A stretch of DNA of 64,000 nt from Cyclina sinensis. Lineage: Eukaryota > Mollusca > Bivalvia > Venerida > Veneridae. Below are positions 49,901 to 62,433 of the stretch, one piece after another (positions within the stretch are counted from its first letter, which is position 1; each line of letters opens with the position of its first letter). The stretch spans positions 5,045,104 through 5,109,103 of the forward strand of contig JAAONU010000001.1 in the NCBI GenBank assembly GCA_012932295.1. The letters are read 5' to 3'. The position numbers were made by a program, and so were the translations under genes. The notes under the pieces were generated by a model. That model was given only the letters and a program-made list of their open reading frames with translations. It searched no databases and was not told the origin of the DNA.

Positions 49901-52900
49901 ATTTAAAATGCCACATGTGAAGTTCTTGACTTGCAGGCTTATTTGTTAAAAAAGGGCATTTCACGGTAGATATATTTGTTTTCATGAAGGTAGCCGTCAG
50001 ATATTTACTGAAGATAGAATAAGATATGCCACATGTTGGTGCAGTTAATTAAAGGCAAATACAGTTTTTGTCACCGACATGGTTGATCCTAACATGTGTC
50101 TAAGGCACAGGTCTACTTTCATTGGTAAAGAAAAAGAAAAGAAATAAAACTATAAAATCTGCCAAAAGGCTGAATAATGAGGAGGTCATTTGTTTTTAAT
50201 AATGTAGAATTGAAGCATCAGCTATACGCCAAAGAAGTCCGTATTTCATTTGAAATTTAATAATTTGTATTGGAGGACATATTTATACCCACTTCCACTA
50301 GCGCCCAACCATTTCATTTACTTCTAGATCCGTCACCGATATTACAGACGAATTTTGAGGCAGCGTGACACCATTATTGAGAAAATTAGGGTTTACTTCA
50401 TTTTATGAGTAAATTACACATTTTTGCACGAAAGTATCCATATCATTGGTTTAGAAGTGGTTTATATTACAACGAATCGCCGTATTGTGCTTCCCTAATA
50501 GGTCGTTAGGGGAAATGATGCGTTAAACATCAACATGGCGTCTGGCTTTCTGGTTTCTATCATCTCCTGGGGCAGGGCCTAGTGTTTATATAGATCTATA
50601 TTTCGTACGATCTAGTTTCATCACTAATATATCCTAATTAAATGTTAACAGACCGAATGATACAAACGTTCTTATTTTCATTTGTACACCTTCAAAAACT
50701 GTGTTTGATTAATTAGTGTAAACTTATTTATTTTACATCGATTGGGAAGACGGTTCTTGCAAATTATATTAATCCTTCTCGATGACAGTATCCTGGGTTC
50801 AAACCAGTACTCGTGCCGAAAGCAAGGAATGCGGAAAGTCACTGTAGACTCTCTCCCCTAGTGGGATTCGAACCAGCGACCCCCGGATCGGGATTCCCGT
50901 ATTTCACCATTCATATGCAAAGAATTTAAGACTTTACAATTTTACATAAATGTTTCCGTCCACGTGATCACGTGATCTTGTCTGTTGTATGGAACTGCTT
51001 CTCACATAGTTTTACCATATCGAATAGTAGATATGTCTAGCTTAATGTATTCCTGATGCAAATGTTAATATTTAAAACGTATCACGTGACTATAGGTATT
51101 TTAATAAGTCTCGGGATTTGAGTAACATGTTTAGCCTCTAGAATGATACACACATGCCATCATTTGTACCTAGATATATTTTGTTATTCATTGTATAATG
51201 TTAACCTTTTTCGTTCGAGGTTCCACCTGCCCACTGACCGCATGTGACCGAGACAATTATTACCATGCGCCATAATGTATAATATTTGTTTACACAACTA
51301 CCTGGTTATCACGTGTAGCACGTGTAGCACGTGTTAATTTATCGTCTGCTTCTAAATTATTACCATATAACACTCATAGCCAAGCATGTAATAACGAATT
51401 ACTGTATTCGCGTCCAGGCATGGAAAGCATCAGTAGACTGCCCGAAATATTGAGAGTTGTGCAAAAATACTCTGTAAGTAAGTTTTGTACATATTAAATC
51501 AAATAAAGTTATTAACGTAGTTTGAACGCAACTTGTGTAAAGCCACTGACAGAAATAAGGAAAAAAAACCGTTTGCAAAATACATCTAAATACGTATGGA
51601 AGTCTAGACGAGAAATTTCAGATTGATAACGTATGCTTAGAGGTTATCATTAATTCAGCTCTTTTTCAGACGTACAAGATAGAAGAGAACAAAGCTGTTT
51701 TTAAACCAATATTATAAGTTAAACAGGGGTGTTCTTATATTCACACTGTTCTTCATGTACGAGTTTTTTATGAAACAGAACTGATTAATTATTGCAATGT
51801 TTCCATATGAGCGACCGTAAAACCGAGAACAAGGGGTTTAAATTATATTGCCGGAAGAAATGTAGTTATACTTACCAGTTCGTACTGACAGTATAATAAA
51901 ATTTGATCCCGTAGATTTCGAAAAAAGTATTTCGAATTTCTTTATTATAAAATAAAGATAAGCCCGCGATACAAAACAACTTGCCAATTTACCTTGAATG
52001 TTATTACATACAATACTCACATGGAGAATATTTAAGTGAAGAGCGAATTGTTGGAGAACCCAGGTTGCAACAACTTCACTGGACAGCAAAGGTTACCAAC
52101 CTGCAATCGATGTAACTGTAACAATAGAGCTGTTCTTCTTTTTTATAACCGATGCTATACAACTGACGTGTCAGTTCGCATGTTTCCATGTTAATTTCTG
52201 AAATATTGAGTGAAGTGAAGTATCTATACTGTCAGAAAGAAGTAGATACATTGTTCTGGTTTTGATATTTTTAAAGTACACAGTAACAAACAAAGAATAA
52301 ATCAGGTGTAAACCTTTAAACATCAATAGGTATGCACCCAGCACTTAGTGCCGACATTCTATTGTTGCATGAAATAGAACTACACAACAGGTATATATCT
52401 ATGTCTGATAAATATTGTTGGATTATTTATTGCACCATTTCCTCCGTTAAAAATAACTAATAAACAAGAAATCACAGAAACCTCAACTGAAATTCCATTC
52501 GTTATCACTATCAGCCTATAGCTTTGCATTGTAACTGTAGTTTGTATTGTTCGATTTGTACCAATGACATAAGACACAAACTGCAGTCCTTACATTACTG
52601 AATTGTTATAAGGTATACAAATCCGGCTCCACCACCAGTCATCTCATACCGGTAGTGGTCATGGGTAGGAATCTGATCTCATATACGAAAAAGCTGGTAG
52701 TTTCTTAAGGGTCTCGAGGACTGACAGTTAGGTAAACTGTTCACATACATAAACCTAAAATTGCTTGTAAATAAACAACCTCAGCAACACGCGAAAATGT
52801 ATGTTGACGACACAAGAACCATTTCTTATGCAATAGTATTAGCACACAAGCAAAAAAAAAACAGCTATTCAGTACCAAGTGCTTCATTATAAACGAAGAC

Positions 52901-55900
52901 AATATATTCTAAATTATAATTCCATCACAGATTTCAGATGTATGCACAATTGCATCGTTAACAGACAATCTATCTGTTACAGATACTAGAAACTGTTTGT
53001 AGAATATTGAGGTAACATAGAACAGTGCCAGGTACAACTCTGCTATTAGGAAAATCTACTTATTGAACCTGTGTCTGTACTGTATTGTGTGAGAGTTACG
53101 ACTTCTCCTAATTGTTGTAATAATTGTTGGCACAACAATACGTAATTCTAATAAACCATTTTGCGAAGTAACAAACGAATGAGTTCTTATCAAAGGTAAC
53201 TAAATGGAAGAGTTAACTACATGTATGTAAACTACAGCTTAGGGGACAAGCGTCCAGGGGATCATGACTGCCCTTGTTTATTATATATTTTACTGTATCT
53301 CATCGAGTCTATGAGAGCATCTGATGGCATGTTTTAAACATTTTTAATCATTTTACATCTTTGACAATAATAATGATACAGTTTATTGTTTGAAGATTTG
53401 TTGATACATGCGTGTAAATTATTTGTTCACGATACATTTAGTAAGTTCTTAATACGTAACAAAACAGCTTTTTCATTTAAAATTTGAAAAGTTTAGATAG
53501 TTACATACCTAGGTCTTAGCAGTTATTAATTTGAAATGAGGTTATAGCGCTAACACGTGAAAAACGTTACTGTAGATTTTCAAAAGTTACGAAGATTTCA
53601 TCGTTACCATCCAAGCACTCTTAGGTGATAAAGGTTTCTATAGGTGGGCCATTTTATATTCAAAGGCATAAATAAAAACATACACCTGGCCAGCCTTTTT
53701 CGAAAACTTAATTCTTTCTTTTAATTCTAGATCATCAAACGAAGTTTTATCATTTCTGCAGTGATAAAGTCGTCATTAGACTGTCGTTATACGTCAAGAG
53801 TCCGTAAAAGATTTGAATCAGTGTTTAAAGTTATCAATGTAATTGGCAGGTTGTAATATAAGGTTGGTCATAGAGAACCTCTGTTTGCTTGTTTGTTTGT
53901 GTGTTGTTTTTTTTTTTTTTTTTTTTCAATGTTACCGAAGGATATGATATTAGTTTGAGCTTGAATCTGGATTGATAACAAGGAGTTTGTTACCAGACCT
54001 GTAACATTTACAATGCAAATAAAATAAGTCTTTGTAGCAATTACATCTTGTAGGCTGAGACATCATTTAGGTTGAAATGAAAAATGAACAATGGGTTACT
54101 TTTTCTCTAGTTTAGAGAACGTCTGCCAGAGTGGTTTCAGATCCTATCTTTACCTAGGTGTATCAAATCATTCACATTTAAACCGACCATCAAAAGGAGA
54201 TAAAACACAAACAGTAATGAATCATGGTACATGTATATAGCTGCTTCCTTTTCTGCCACATATCGCAATTACACGTTTTACATTTTCTACATTCATAACA
54301 TTACGGGAGCTAGAGCGTGTATATACCTGATTACCTGATGTTAATCAATGTCAATAGTCAGGATAAACCGCTAAGTAAGATCGAAATCCTTAAAGATAAA
54401 AAAGGTAACCGCACTAAACATTTCTAAGGTTATCATAGATTATCTCCCCTTATCTATGTCATCGACTTTGTATTTCCCACCAACAGCGCGCATCTGTCTG
54501 CCGGTTTGATCAGCCACACAAGGATTTTTTTTATCCTGACCTCGAAATAGAAAGCGATTTTTTTACTTTCAGATTAATGAATTTATAAATGAATCAATGG
54601 CGTCTACGTTTGTAGAGTTGCTTTCCCTCATGTTTACCGTAATTTGAATACAAGTGCTATCTTTCTGTCTGTAACAGACAGAAGAGTGCATATGCACTAA
54701 AAATATTGTAAAACCTCAGTTACTGAATGTTAACGTCTACGTGAATCTGTTCTATCAAGGTCAGTGCTAGTTCAAACAGTTATACATTTCAAGGGCAGAT
54801 TTATTTTGAAATTACCTTTTGACAACTCGTATATTTCAGATTGCTTGAGCGAATAACTCATCTACAAATTAGACTTTGCAATCTACTTTTCAGATTATTT
54901 CTCTAAGGAATCTTCATATACATATCTTTTACTTTTGATGTTTCAAAATTTTGGCACCTTCAAATGCATCGCAATAAAACCTTCCTAACCGGAGCTATAC
55001 ACAACACAATAATTTCAAAGCACTGTTCTGCACAAGTTTTACAGTTATCTGATATGAGGAAATTACTTTCCAGATTTTGAAGATCATATCTTCAAGTTCG
55101 TGAATTTGAAAACAGTTTTGAAATTGTTCCAGAATCTATATATAGAGTTCACTATCTCTACAGAAACAGGATACGATGCCGAGGTGGTATATTGGTTTCG
55201 TATTTGTATATTAACTGTTATAACTTTTAACCGACAGGTAACATATAAAGAGGAAACATTTATAGACACAAAGCTTTCCTCAGTTGCTTACCTTGAACTG
55301 TTGGCTTAGTGCATTCACAGAAATCACCATTTCGTAAACCAGGAACCTTTTTAAGTGGTTTCGACCACTTATTATACCATTTATTATACCATCTATTATG
55401 AACTAAACTAGTCTTTCACGTCAGGGCTAAGGTATTTTCGAAAATGGACCAAACCATTTTATTCCTTTTATTTTGTCTTGTCCTGAATTAGTCTGATATT
55501 TCCTCTCTTTTTTTCTCTTCAAATGAGTAATGTTCCTTTGTATCGCAGTCAGAGGCATGAACTTGTATAATCTCTGTATATAGATAAGGTATGCCTGATA
55601 GGTTTGACTGATGTAGATGATATGTCTGCAATATTCTAGTGTAACGTCGGCATATCTTACTGCTTCACGTATGAACGACAGACGTGTGCTTCAGTTTGTC
55701 GTCTGCTTTAAATGCCTCTTTGCTCTACAGTATGGGATGTCAGGCGAGCTTGTGTCAGTCTGCGTTCCGCTCATGTTGTCGGCTTGCGTTAATGTACAAA
55801 TAACCAGAATTATACTTATTCAAACTTTAGACGTCTGCTTGGTCTGTTAAACAAAGCTGGACTGGATAATGTCCATTTCGAGGGGTGAATGAAAAGAGTT

Positions 55901-58900
55901 CTACGTGTTATAGAATAAAGAAACAGATAACAGTTTTTCGTATTCAGCCCTCGTTTTGCTCCCATTAAACTTTGATCTCAGAAAATTGTCAGGTTTCAGT
56001 CTCTTTGCCAAGGAGCTACATGAGACGTTATTTTAGTCAAAGTGCCATAATCGAACATATGTCCAGTCTTATGCCGAATGAGCTTCCGGCAGTGTGATCA
56101 TGTGACTGCATTGTAACTTCATGTAGATGGTTAAATAAATGTATACATTTTGTTGTGTGAATCATATAGACTAAAATGTTAATTGACAGCTGTTACGACT
56201 TAATTACAAGCATTCTTGTAGTACAATGTGATATCATACATTATTGACTGCTCTCTATCTACCTCCGCGAGGCATTTCTAATCTTATATCAATATGCATT
56301 CACTATTGAAATATTCACATATCTTTGATGGCTAGATTTAACTCTAAGGCACCTTTTGACAAACGTTTACATAACTAAAAAAAGGATTGTGTATTTAAAG
56401 AATAAGTTTTACCTTTTTCACATATTTAAAGCACATGCACCCTATGAATGAATGAATGAATGAATGAACGAACGAACGAATGAATGAATGAATGAATGAA
56501 TGAATGAATGAATGAATGAATGAATGAATGAATGAATGAATGAATGCAGAAGTAAAATATCCAAAGAAGGAAGAAAGAAAAATGAAGAAATAATAATTGA
56601 ATGACAAAAGAAAGAAAGAAGAAAGGAAAACAAATGGATAAGAAGGAAAGAAAGAAAGAAAAACAAACAAAAATTTAGATAGTAATTACATTCTTTTACT
56701 GATAAGACTTTACAAGTGTGCATACTTTTTGCATTGGTCATTTTAATATCAATATTAGATAACAACATTGTTTCATCCCATCTCTCCAGTCATAAACATT
56801 ACATATTTCAAGATAAAAATTACTCGTTGTATGTAAAACTATTTCAGTAAGATAAAAGGGGTTACATTTTTGCATCTGTTGACCTCGGTTCGATGTAACT
56901 CTACCCCACCCCATCTCGCGTGCACCCACTTGGCACACAATGACCAAAACATAAACAACCTTAAAATCCGCCTTGTAACGACGATAAATAAAAACACATC
57001 TCAGTATCGACAAACAATGCTTCCATTTTCCTATTTATTTCAATTTAGTGAAATATATTGCATGTACAAATCAAATCGGGAATGTCTCACTTACACTGTA
57101 ATTTATAAACGTGAATTCTATATCAGCTACATACATACACGAGTCATTGTTCGATCCGTTTGTCAGACTTAGTCATTATACTCTGATTAATAAAAGAAAC
57201 TTTTCGCGAAATAGAAATAAAAATTTCATTAAAATTAGATAAGGTTGGAAATTTGTGGGTTATGAATAATGGAGAGTAGGCTGGACGTTCAGATGGTAGG
57301 AAAGTTTGTCATTTCTTTCAGAAATTGTCCTATATTAACGTTTAGTGTTAAGACTATGATGGAATACACGCTATAATTGAGAATAAGTGTCAGCTTGCAG
57401 GATTAATGTTTTTTACGTTTGTATAACTTCCATAATTTTTATAAGCATGTATGGGAACCATATGGGATACACATGTATCATAATTGTACAATAAATATAG
57501 TTCTGAGTGGCTACTTTTAGTATTGTAGATAGTTCTGAGTGACTCCCTTCAGTATTGTATAGAGTTCTGAGTGACTAACTTCAGTAATGTATGTAGTTCT
57601 GGGTGGCTACCTGTAGTATTGTATAGAGTTCTGAGTGACTACTTTTAGTATTGTTTATAGTTCAGAGTGGCTTACTTTAGTAGTGTACATGTATATAGTT
57701 CTGAGTGGCTACTTTCAGTATTGTATATAGTTCTGTGTGGCTACCTTCAGTATTATATATTGTTGTTCTAAATGGCTACCTTTGGTATTGTATTTAGTTG
57801 TGAGTGGCCAGCTTTAGTTTTGTATATAGTTCTAAGTGGCTACCTTCTGTATTGTTTATCATTCTAAGTGGCTACCTTCAGTATTGTATAAAGTTCTGTG
57901 TGGCTACCTCCAGTATTGTATATAGTTCTGAGTGGCTACCTTCAGTATTGAATATCGTTCTAAGTGGCTACCTTTGGTATTGTATTTAGTTGTGAGTGGC
58001 TACCTTCATTATTGTATATAGTTCTAAGTGGCTACCTTCTGTATTGTATATAGTTCTAAATGGCTACCTTTGGTAATGTATTTAGTTGTGAATGGCTAGC
58101 TTTAGTTTTGTATATTATTCAAAGTGGCTACCTTCAGTATTGTATATCATTTTAAGTGGCCACCTTCTGTATTGTATATAGTTCTACGTGGCTACCTTCA
58201 GTATTGTATATCGTTCTAAGTGGCTACCTTCAGTATTGTATATAGTTCTTTATGGCTACCTTCAGAATTGTACATAGTTCTAAGTAGCTACCTTCAGTTT
58301 TTTATATAGCTCTTAGTCACTTCCTTTAGTATTGCGTATAGTTCTTAGTTTGTACTTTCAGTAATGTATATAGTTCTGAGTGGCTACCTTCAGTATTGTA
58401 TATCGTTCTAAGTGGCTACCTTCAGTATTGTATATAGTTTTAAGTGACTTCCTTCAGTATTGTATATAGTTCTGAATGGCTACCTTCAATATTGTATATA
58501 GTTCTTTATGGCTACCTTCAGAATTGTACATAGTTCTAAGTAGCTACCTTCAGTTTTTTATATAGCTCTTAGTCACTTCCTTTAGTATTGCGTATAGTTC
58601 TTAGTTTGTACTTTCAGTAATGTATATAGTTCCGAGTGGCTACCTTCAGTATTGTTTATAGTTCTGAGTGGCTGCCTTATAGTTCGTAGTAACTATGGTT
58701 TGATTCGAAAAATATAAGCTGAATTACTAGCGCAATTATTGTTTGATATTATTATATCTTGTAAGAATCTCTTACTTAGCAGTATATAATTTGTAAGAAC
58801 AGTTTTAGTCACCTTTGTTTTTCAGGTGGTCTCCGTTTCATCATGTACACATTATTTTATCTAGGCTCCGTTTATCTAGGCTCCGTCTAAAACTAGGAAA

Positions 58901-61900
58901 TGACTTATTGAAGTCACCCAAACACCAAAAAAAAGAAGAAGAAAGAAAAAAACTTAATAGAAACCTACGTATTTGTTTATTTTTGCAGGTAACCCCTGGG
59001 AGTGTTGCAGCCAATGGTCTATGTCCAGGTGACGTCATTCTAAAAATAGGCAACGTAAATGCTACCAATATAACTCACAACGAGGCTCAAGATGTCATCA
59101 CAGGAGCTAGTAACATTTTGCAGCTAACAATTAAAAAGTAAGACTTAAAGCTGATATCTTTCATTTGCAAAAATACCAAAGTTGTATCTGCATGCACTAG
59201 CAGAGGTCCATTGTCGGCTTTGAGCTGTGTTGAATATTTCCAGTTAGGTAATGTTTTAGTCGTCAAATTTTGAATTCCTCAAAACAAAACTGTATCAAGT
59301 ACGATTGCAAATCATGTTCAAGAACAACTTTAATCATTTTTACTGTCAGAAAAGACAAGAGTTCTACAAGATGTTTGCTCATTATCTGTTTTAAGATGTC
59401 TGTATATAAACTGGCAAGCAGTTTTGCCTGAATGTTTAACACCTATACTCTGGCAAAGCACTTTACAAGGAGCACTGAGCCAATGAAACATGTAAAGCTG
59501 CCAACATAGTATTGTCAGAACCAAACACTATAACATTCATTGTCCAGATTGTTTTCAATGTATACGTTCCTGTAGATGTCAAAGGTAACGTTGTATTCTG
59601 ATGTCTTCAGTTTCTGCTAAGTCTCATTTAACAGTATTTACTCTATTATTTTCAATCAATGTACGAATCTTTTCTGACTTAAGAGTGAAAATCGTCTTTA
59701 TATATATATCAGTGGTAAAAGAGCTTTATCGCTTATTACGTGGTCTTTTTTTCCAATTCTGAAATGTGTTAACACTTAGTGAGACGAAACAGTAGTGTGA
59801 TACTGTCAGTTGGTAAGTTAAATGTAAATGCAAACTTGGAAGAAACCATTCTTTAAACAAAATCTGCCTTAATATCAGTTAATACATTTCTTGTTTTCAC
59901 ACTGAGCCAGTATGGTTCCTTCCCAAGTCAGATAAAATAAATCCAAGTACAAATAGATTACATATATCGTAGATTATATGCACTGCTTACACGCTTAAGC
60001 TACTCATATTAAGCTTTTAGGATTTTTTCAGTATCTTATTAACGTTACGCACCTGAAAAAATAAATACAAAATATAGGTAGTGGGGGAAGTCATTACATG
60101 ACAGATGACAGGGGAGGACAGAGATAGAACTTAATACTCCCCTCTCAGTGTTCAATTTACATATATAACTCCAGTGTCCCTGTCTGACAAGATCACTTTT
60201 TATTGTATATTTAGAAACAGATACCAACATTTTTCTCTTACAAAAAAACTTGACATTTTGAATTTGGGTGGTTAAAGTTTTGAGAGCAATTTTTGTAGCA
60301 CATTTAAGTATTCAAATTATTCAGGATAATGTGCGGAAACACACAGTAGTTTAGAATATTTCGTGAAATACAACATTTAAGGAAAGTAAATAAAGCAATC
60401 ATGGATTTCGAGGAGATTTTCGACTTTATAAATTATTTGGAAAAACATATTGCAACATTTGAAGTTTACAGGTATAGAAAACTTTAATTTCGACCAAAAC
60501 GCATATAGATTGACACAAATACTGATTTTTTTAAAAGATTACGCTTAAAAAAATAAAAAAATAAAATAAAAAACTTTAAATAGATATGTAGAGTTAAGAT
60601 TCAAAATGAAAATTCATTAGTTTCTATAAACTATATAAGGCCTAAAATTAAGCAGTAAATTACTTTAGTTCAAAGAGTTATTCGTGACAGTCAGTTTTAC
60701 ATTAATTTGCTGTTAGAATGCAAATTGTGAAATATTGTTATCCGCATATGTAAAACAGAATATATATGACAATGTTACATTGTATTAACTTTACCATTTC
60801 AAAGGAATATGTAATCTAGCTTTATGTTTTATTTCTCGTTTATTTCGTGTTCTGTTTCAGGAGTGGTATGGTCAGTGCCCCAATCTCACCGACGTCATCA
60901 ATTCCTCAGTACTCTAGTCCTCAACAGCACCAGTACCCACAAGAACAGTACGAAAAATACCCTTCATTTCCGGATTATAGAGTCGGAAGCGCTTATAAGG
61001 ATTATAGTAATGTGAATAATTCAGACGGATATAATTACGCGCCAGGAAGTAGTTCCAGTGATCCATACAATATGCGTCAGTTTGAACAAACTCCACCAAT
61101 CAGTGGTTATAGTACGTTACCTGTTCGAGGTGGAAGTAGGCAAAATAGTGAAAGTTTCAGGCCTGTTCAGCCACAAAATCAAAACAAATACCCGTATAAA
61201 TCTACAACGGGTATTCAGTTGCATATAAATCCGCAGACACAAAGTGCACCACGTGATGATTATCAACGATCGTACAATGACAGTCCTAACTATAGTCAGA
61301 GTCAACCTATGTCACCAGTGCAATATATGAATGGAGATTCTCACTACAAGAGGCAGACCTCGATAGGTTCAGACAGACCTAATACTAACAATGGTTATCA
61401 GCCAAGTTATTTCAAAAAGCCTACCCCATTTTCTCCGTCATATAACGATCAGGGTGGTACTTCAACTTCACCACCACAGTTGCAGCGCCAAACGAGCCAT
61501 GGCAGCGTCCACAGTTCAACAATATCCCCAGGATTTCAGCCAGGGACATACTTACCAAGCTCAGACGATGCGCCTCCTCCTCCGCCACCACCGACAAACT
61601 ATCAACCGGAGCAGTACCGGCGACCAGTCTATGACCAAGACGTCGGGAGGTCTCCATATCAAAGACAGCCTTCTCAGCCTAGTAGCTATGGTTCGAGTCC
61701 GTATGATCAAAGACAGAATGACTACAATCAGTACCAGCCACAACCTTCACAACAATATGAACGTCAGGGGTCAAGGCCGTTTGAACATGACTCGACCCCA
61801 CCCCATTACCAGAGGCAGCCTAGTAACCCTCAGTACTATGGGGAGAGAAATGAACCTCCGTTTCAGAGACAAACATCATACGGATCCCAACAACAACAAC

Positions 61901-62433
61901 AACAACCAGTTTCCCAAGGCTATGGTTCGCCGTATACGCCAACACAATCATATGGTGGACAACCACAACAACAACCGTACCAAAGACAGTCATCACGTGA
62001 CCAACAACAGCAACCATACGGTAGACAGAGCTCACGTGATCAACAATATGAACCGCCCACTTATAACCCTGTATCACCACCGGGAAATACGATTAACAGT
62101 TTCGATGATATTCTATCTCCTTTCGAAAACTTTCAAAACTCGAACTACTGTGACAAACTGTTTGCACGTGACAATCGTGGTGACGTGGATAGCGGTGTAG
62201 ATTTGAATTCGGATACTCCACGTTCGATATCGTCTAATTTTTCAAGTTACAGCCCACCACAGCCATACCAAGGAGGTTATAACGACAGAGGGGAGGTACA
62301 ACAACCACAGACACTCCTCCGTCCTGCTCCTCCAGCCCCACCCCCTCCTTCCGTGACTCCACCTCCTCCTCCACCACCACCACCTCCCAGTGATTGGGCG
62401 CCAACTCCTAAAAGACAAATACCGTCATTACAG
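46976..62433 (+). CDS. ALP/Enigma/Zasp-type PDZ(-LIM) protein, 3' end outside the window
   Basis: Exons: 46976-47074 (ATG in cacc-ATG-g context), 58989-59137 and 60861-62433; phases 0 and 2, the last donor phase 0. There are 607 residues so far. Residues ~1-83 are a PDZ domain: RPSSDIPWGFRLQGG carries the PWGF carboxylate-binding loop typical of ALP/Enigma/Zasp proteins, then VTPGSVAANG, LCPGDVILKIG and HNEAQDVI. The family binds alpha-actinin and tethers kinases at Z-discs or actin bundles. Exon 3 encodes a disordered-looking Gln/Ser/Tyr/Pro region with nine RQxS motifs, a six-Gln run near 61887 and a proline tract near 62370. LIM domains, if present, lie beyond 64,000. Intron 1 is 11.9 kb and cuts the PDZ domain just before VTPGS. 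If intron 3 is retained, the frame stays open to a stop at 62605. Confidence 0.88.
50775..50925 (-). mobile_element. tRNA-derived SINE, minus strand
   Basis: Read on the minus strand: ggtcgctggttcgaatccca, then agtgactttc, then a region with tactggtttgaacccagg. The head matches the element at 45655. Confidence 0.6.
50961..51333. promoter_or_regulatory. Cluster of six CACGTG E-boxes
   Basis: Perfect CACGTG at 50961, 50969, 51083, 51310, 51319 and 51328. The last three are a 9-bp direct repeat (cacgtgtag). CACGTG is the site of bHLH-ZIP factors such as USF, MITF and Myc/Max. Enhancer function is inferred only. Confidence 0.4.
56444..56546. repeat. (GAAT)n microsatellite with GAAC variants
   Basis: About 25 tetranucleotide units, with three gaac units near the left side. 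A further purine-rich gaaagaaag tract follows to ~56670. Confidence 0.95.
57490..58690. repeat. 32-bp minisatellite in intron 1 of the PDZ gene
   Basis: About 37 copies of a unit containing tatagttctgagtggctacc and ttcagtattg. The right part shows a 256-bp higher-order duplication: the variant run starting ~58241 recurs at ~58497. Confidence 0.93.
59138..60860 (+). other. Intron 2 of the PDZ gene
   Basis: AT-rich, with no exon or RNA feature recognised. It joins the PDZ-encoding exon to the long Gln/Pro-rich exon. Confidence 0.65.

Larger units (their letters stand above)
47075..58988 (+). other. 11.9-kb intron 1 of the PDZ gene
   Basis: AT-rich, holding a SINE (50780-50920), six CACGTG boxes (50961-51333), a G-rich patch near 49818, a T run near 53908, (GAAT)n at 56444-56546 and a 32-bp minisatellite. 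No nested gene recognised. Confidence 0.7.

Noticed and set aside
61391..62200. 269-residue frame inside the long PDZ-gene exon
   Set aside because: It is a shifted-frame shadow of the Gln/Pro-rich coding sequence, His/Asn-rich by composition.
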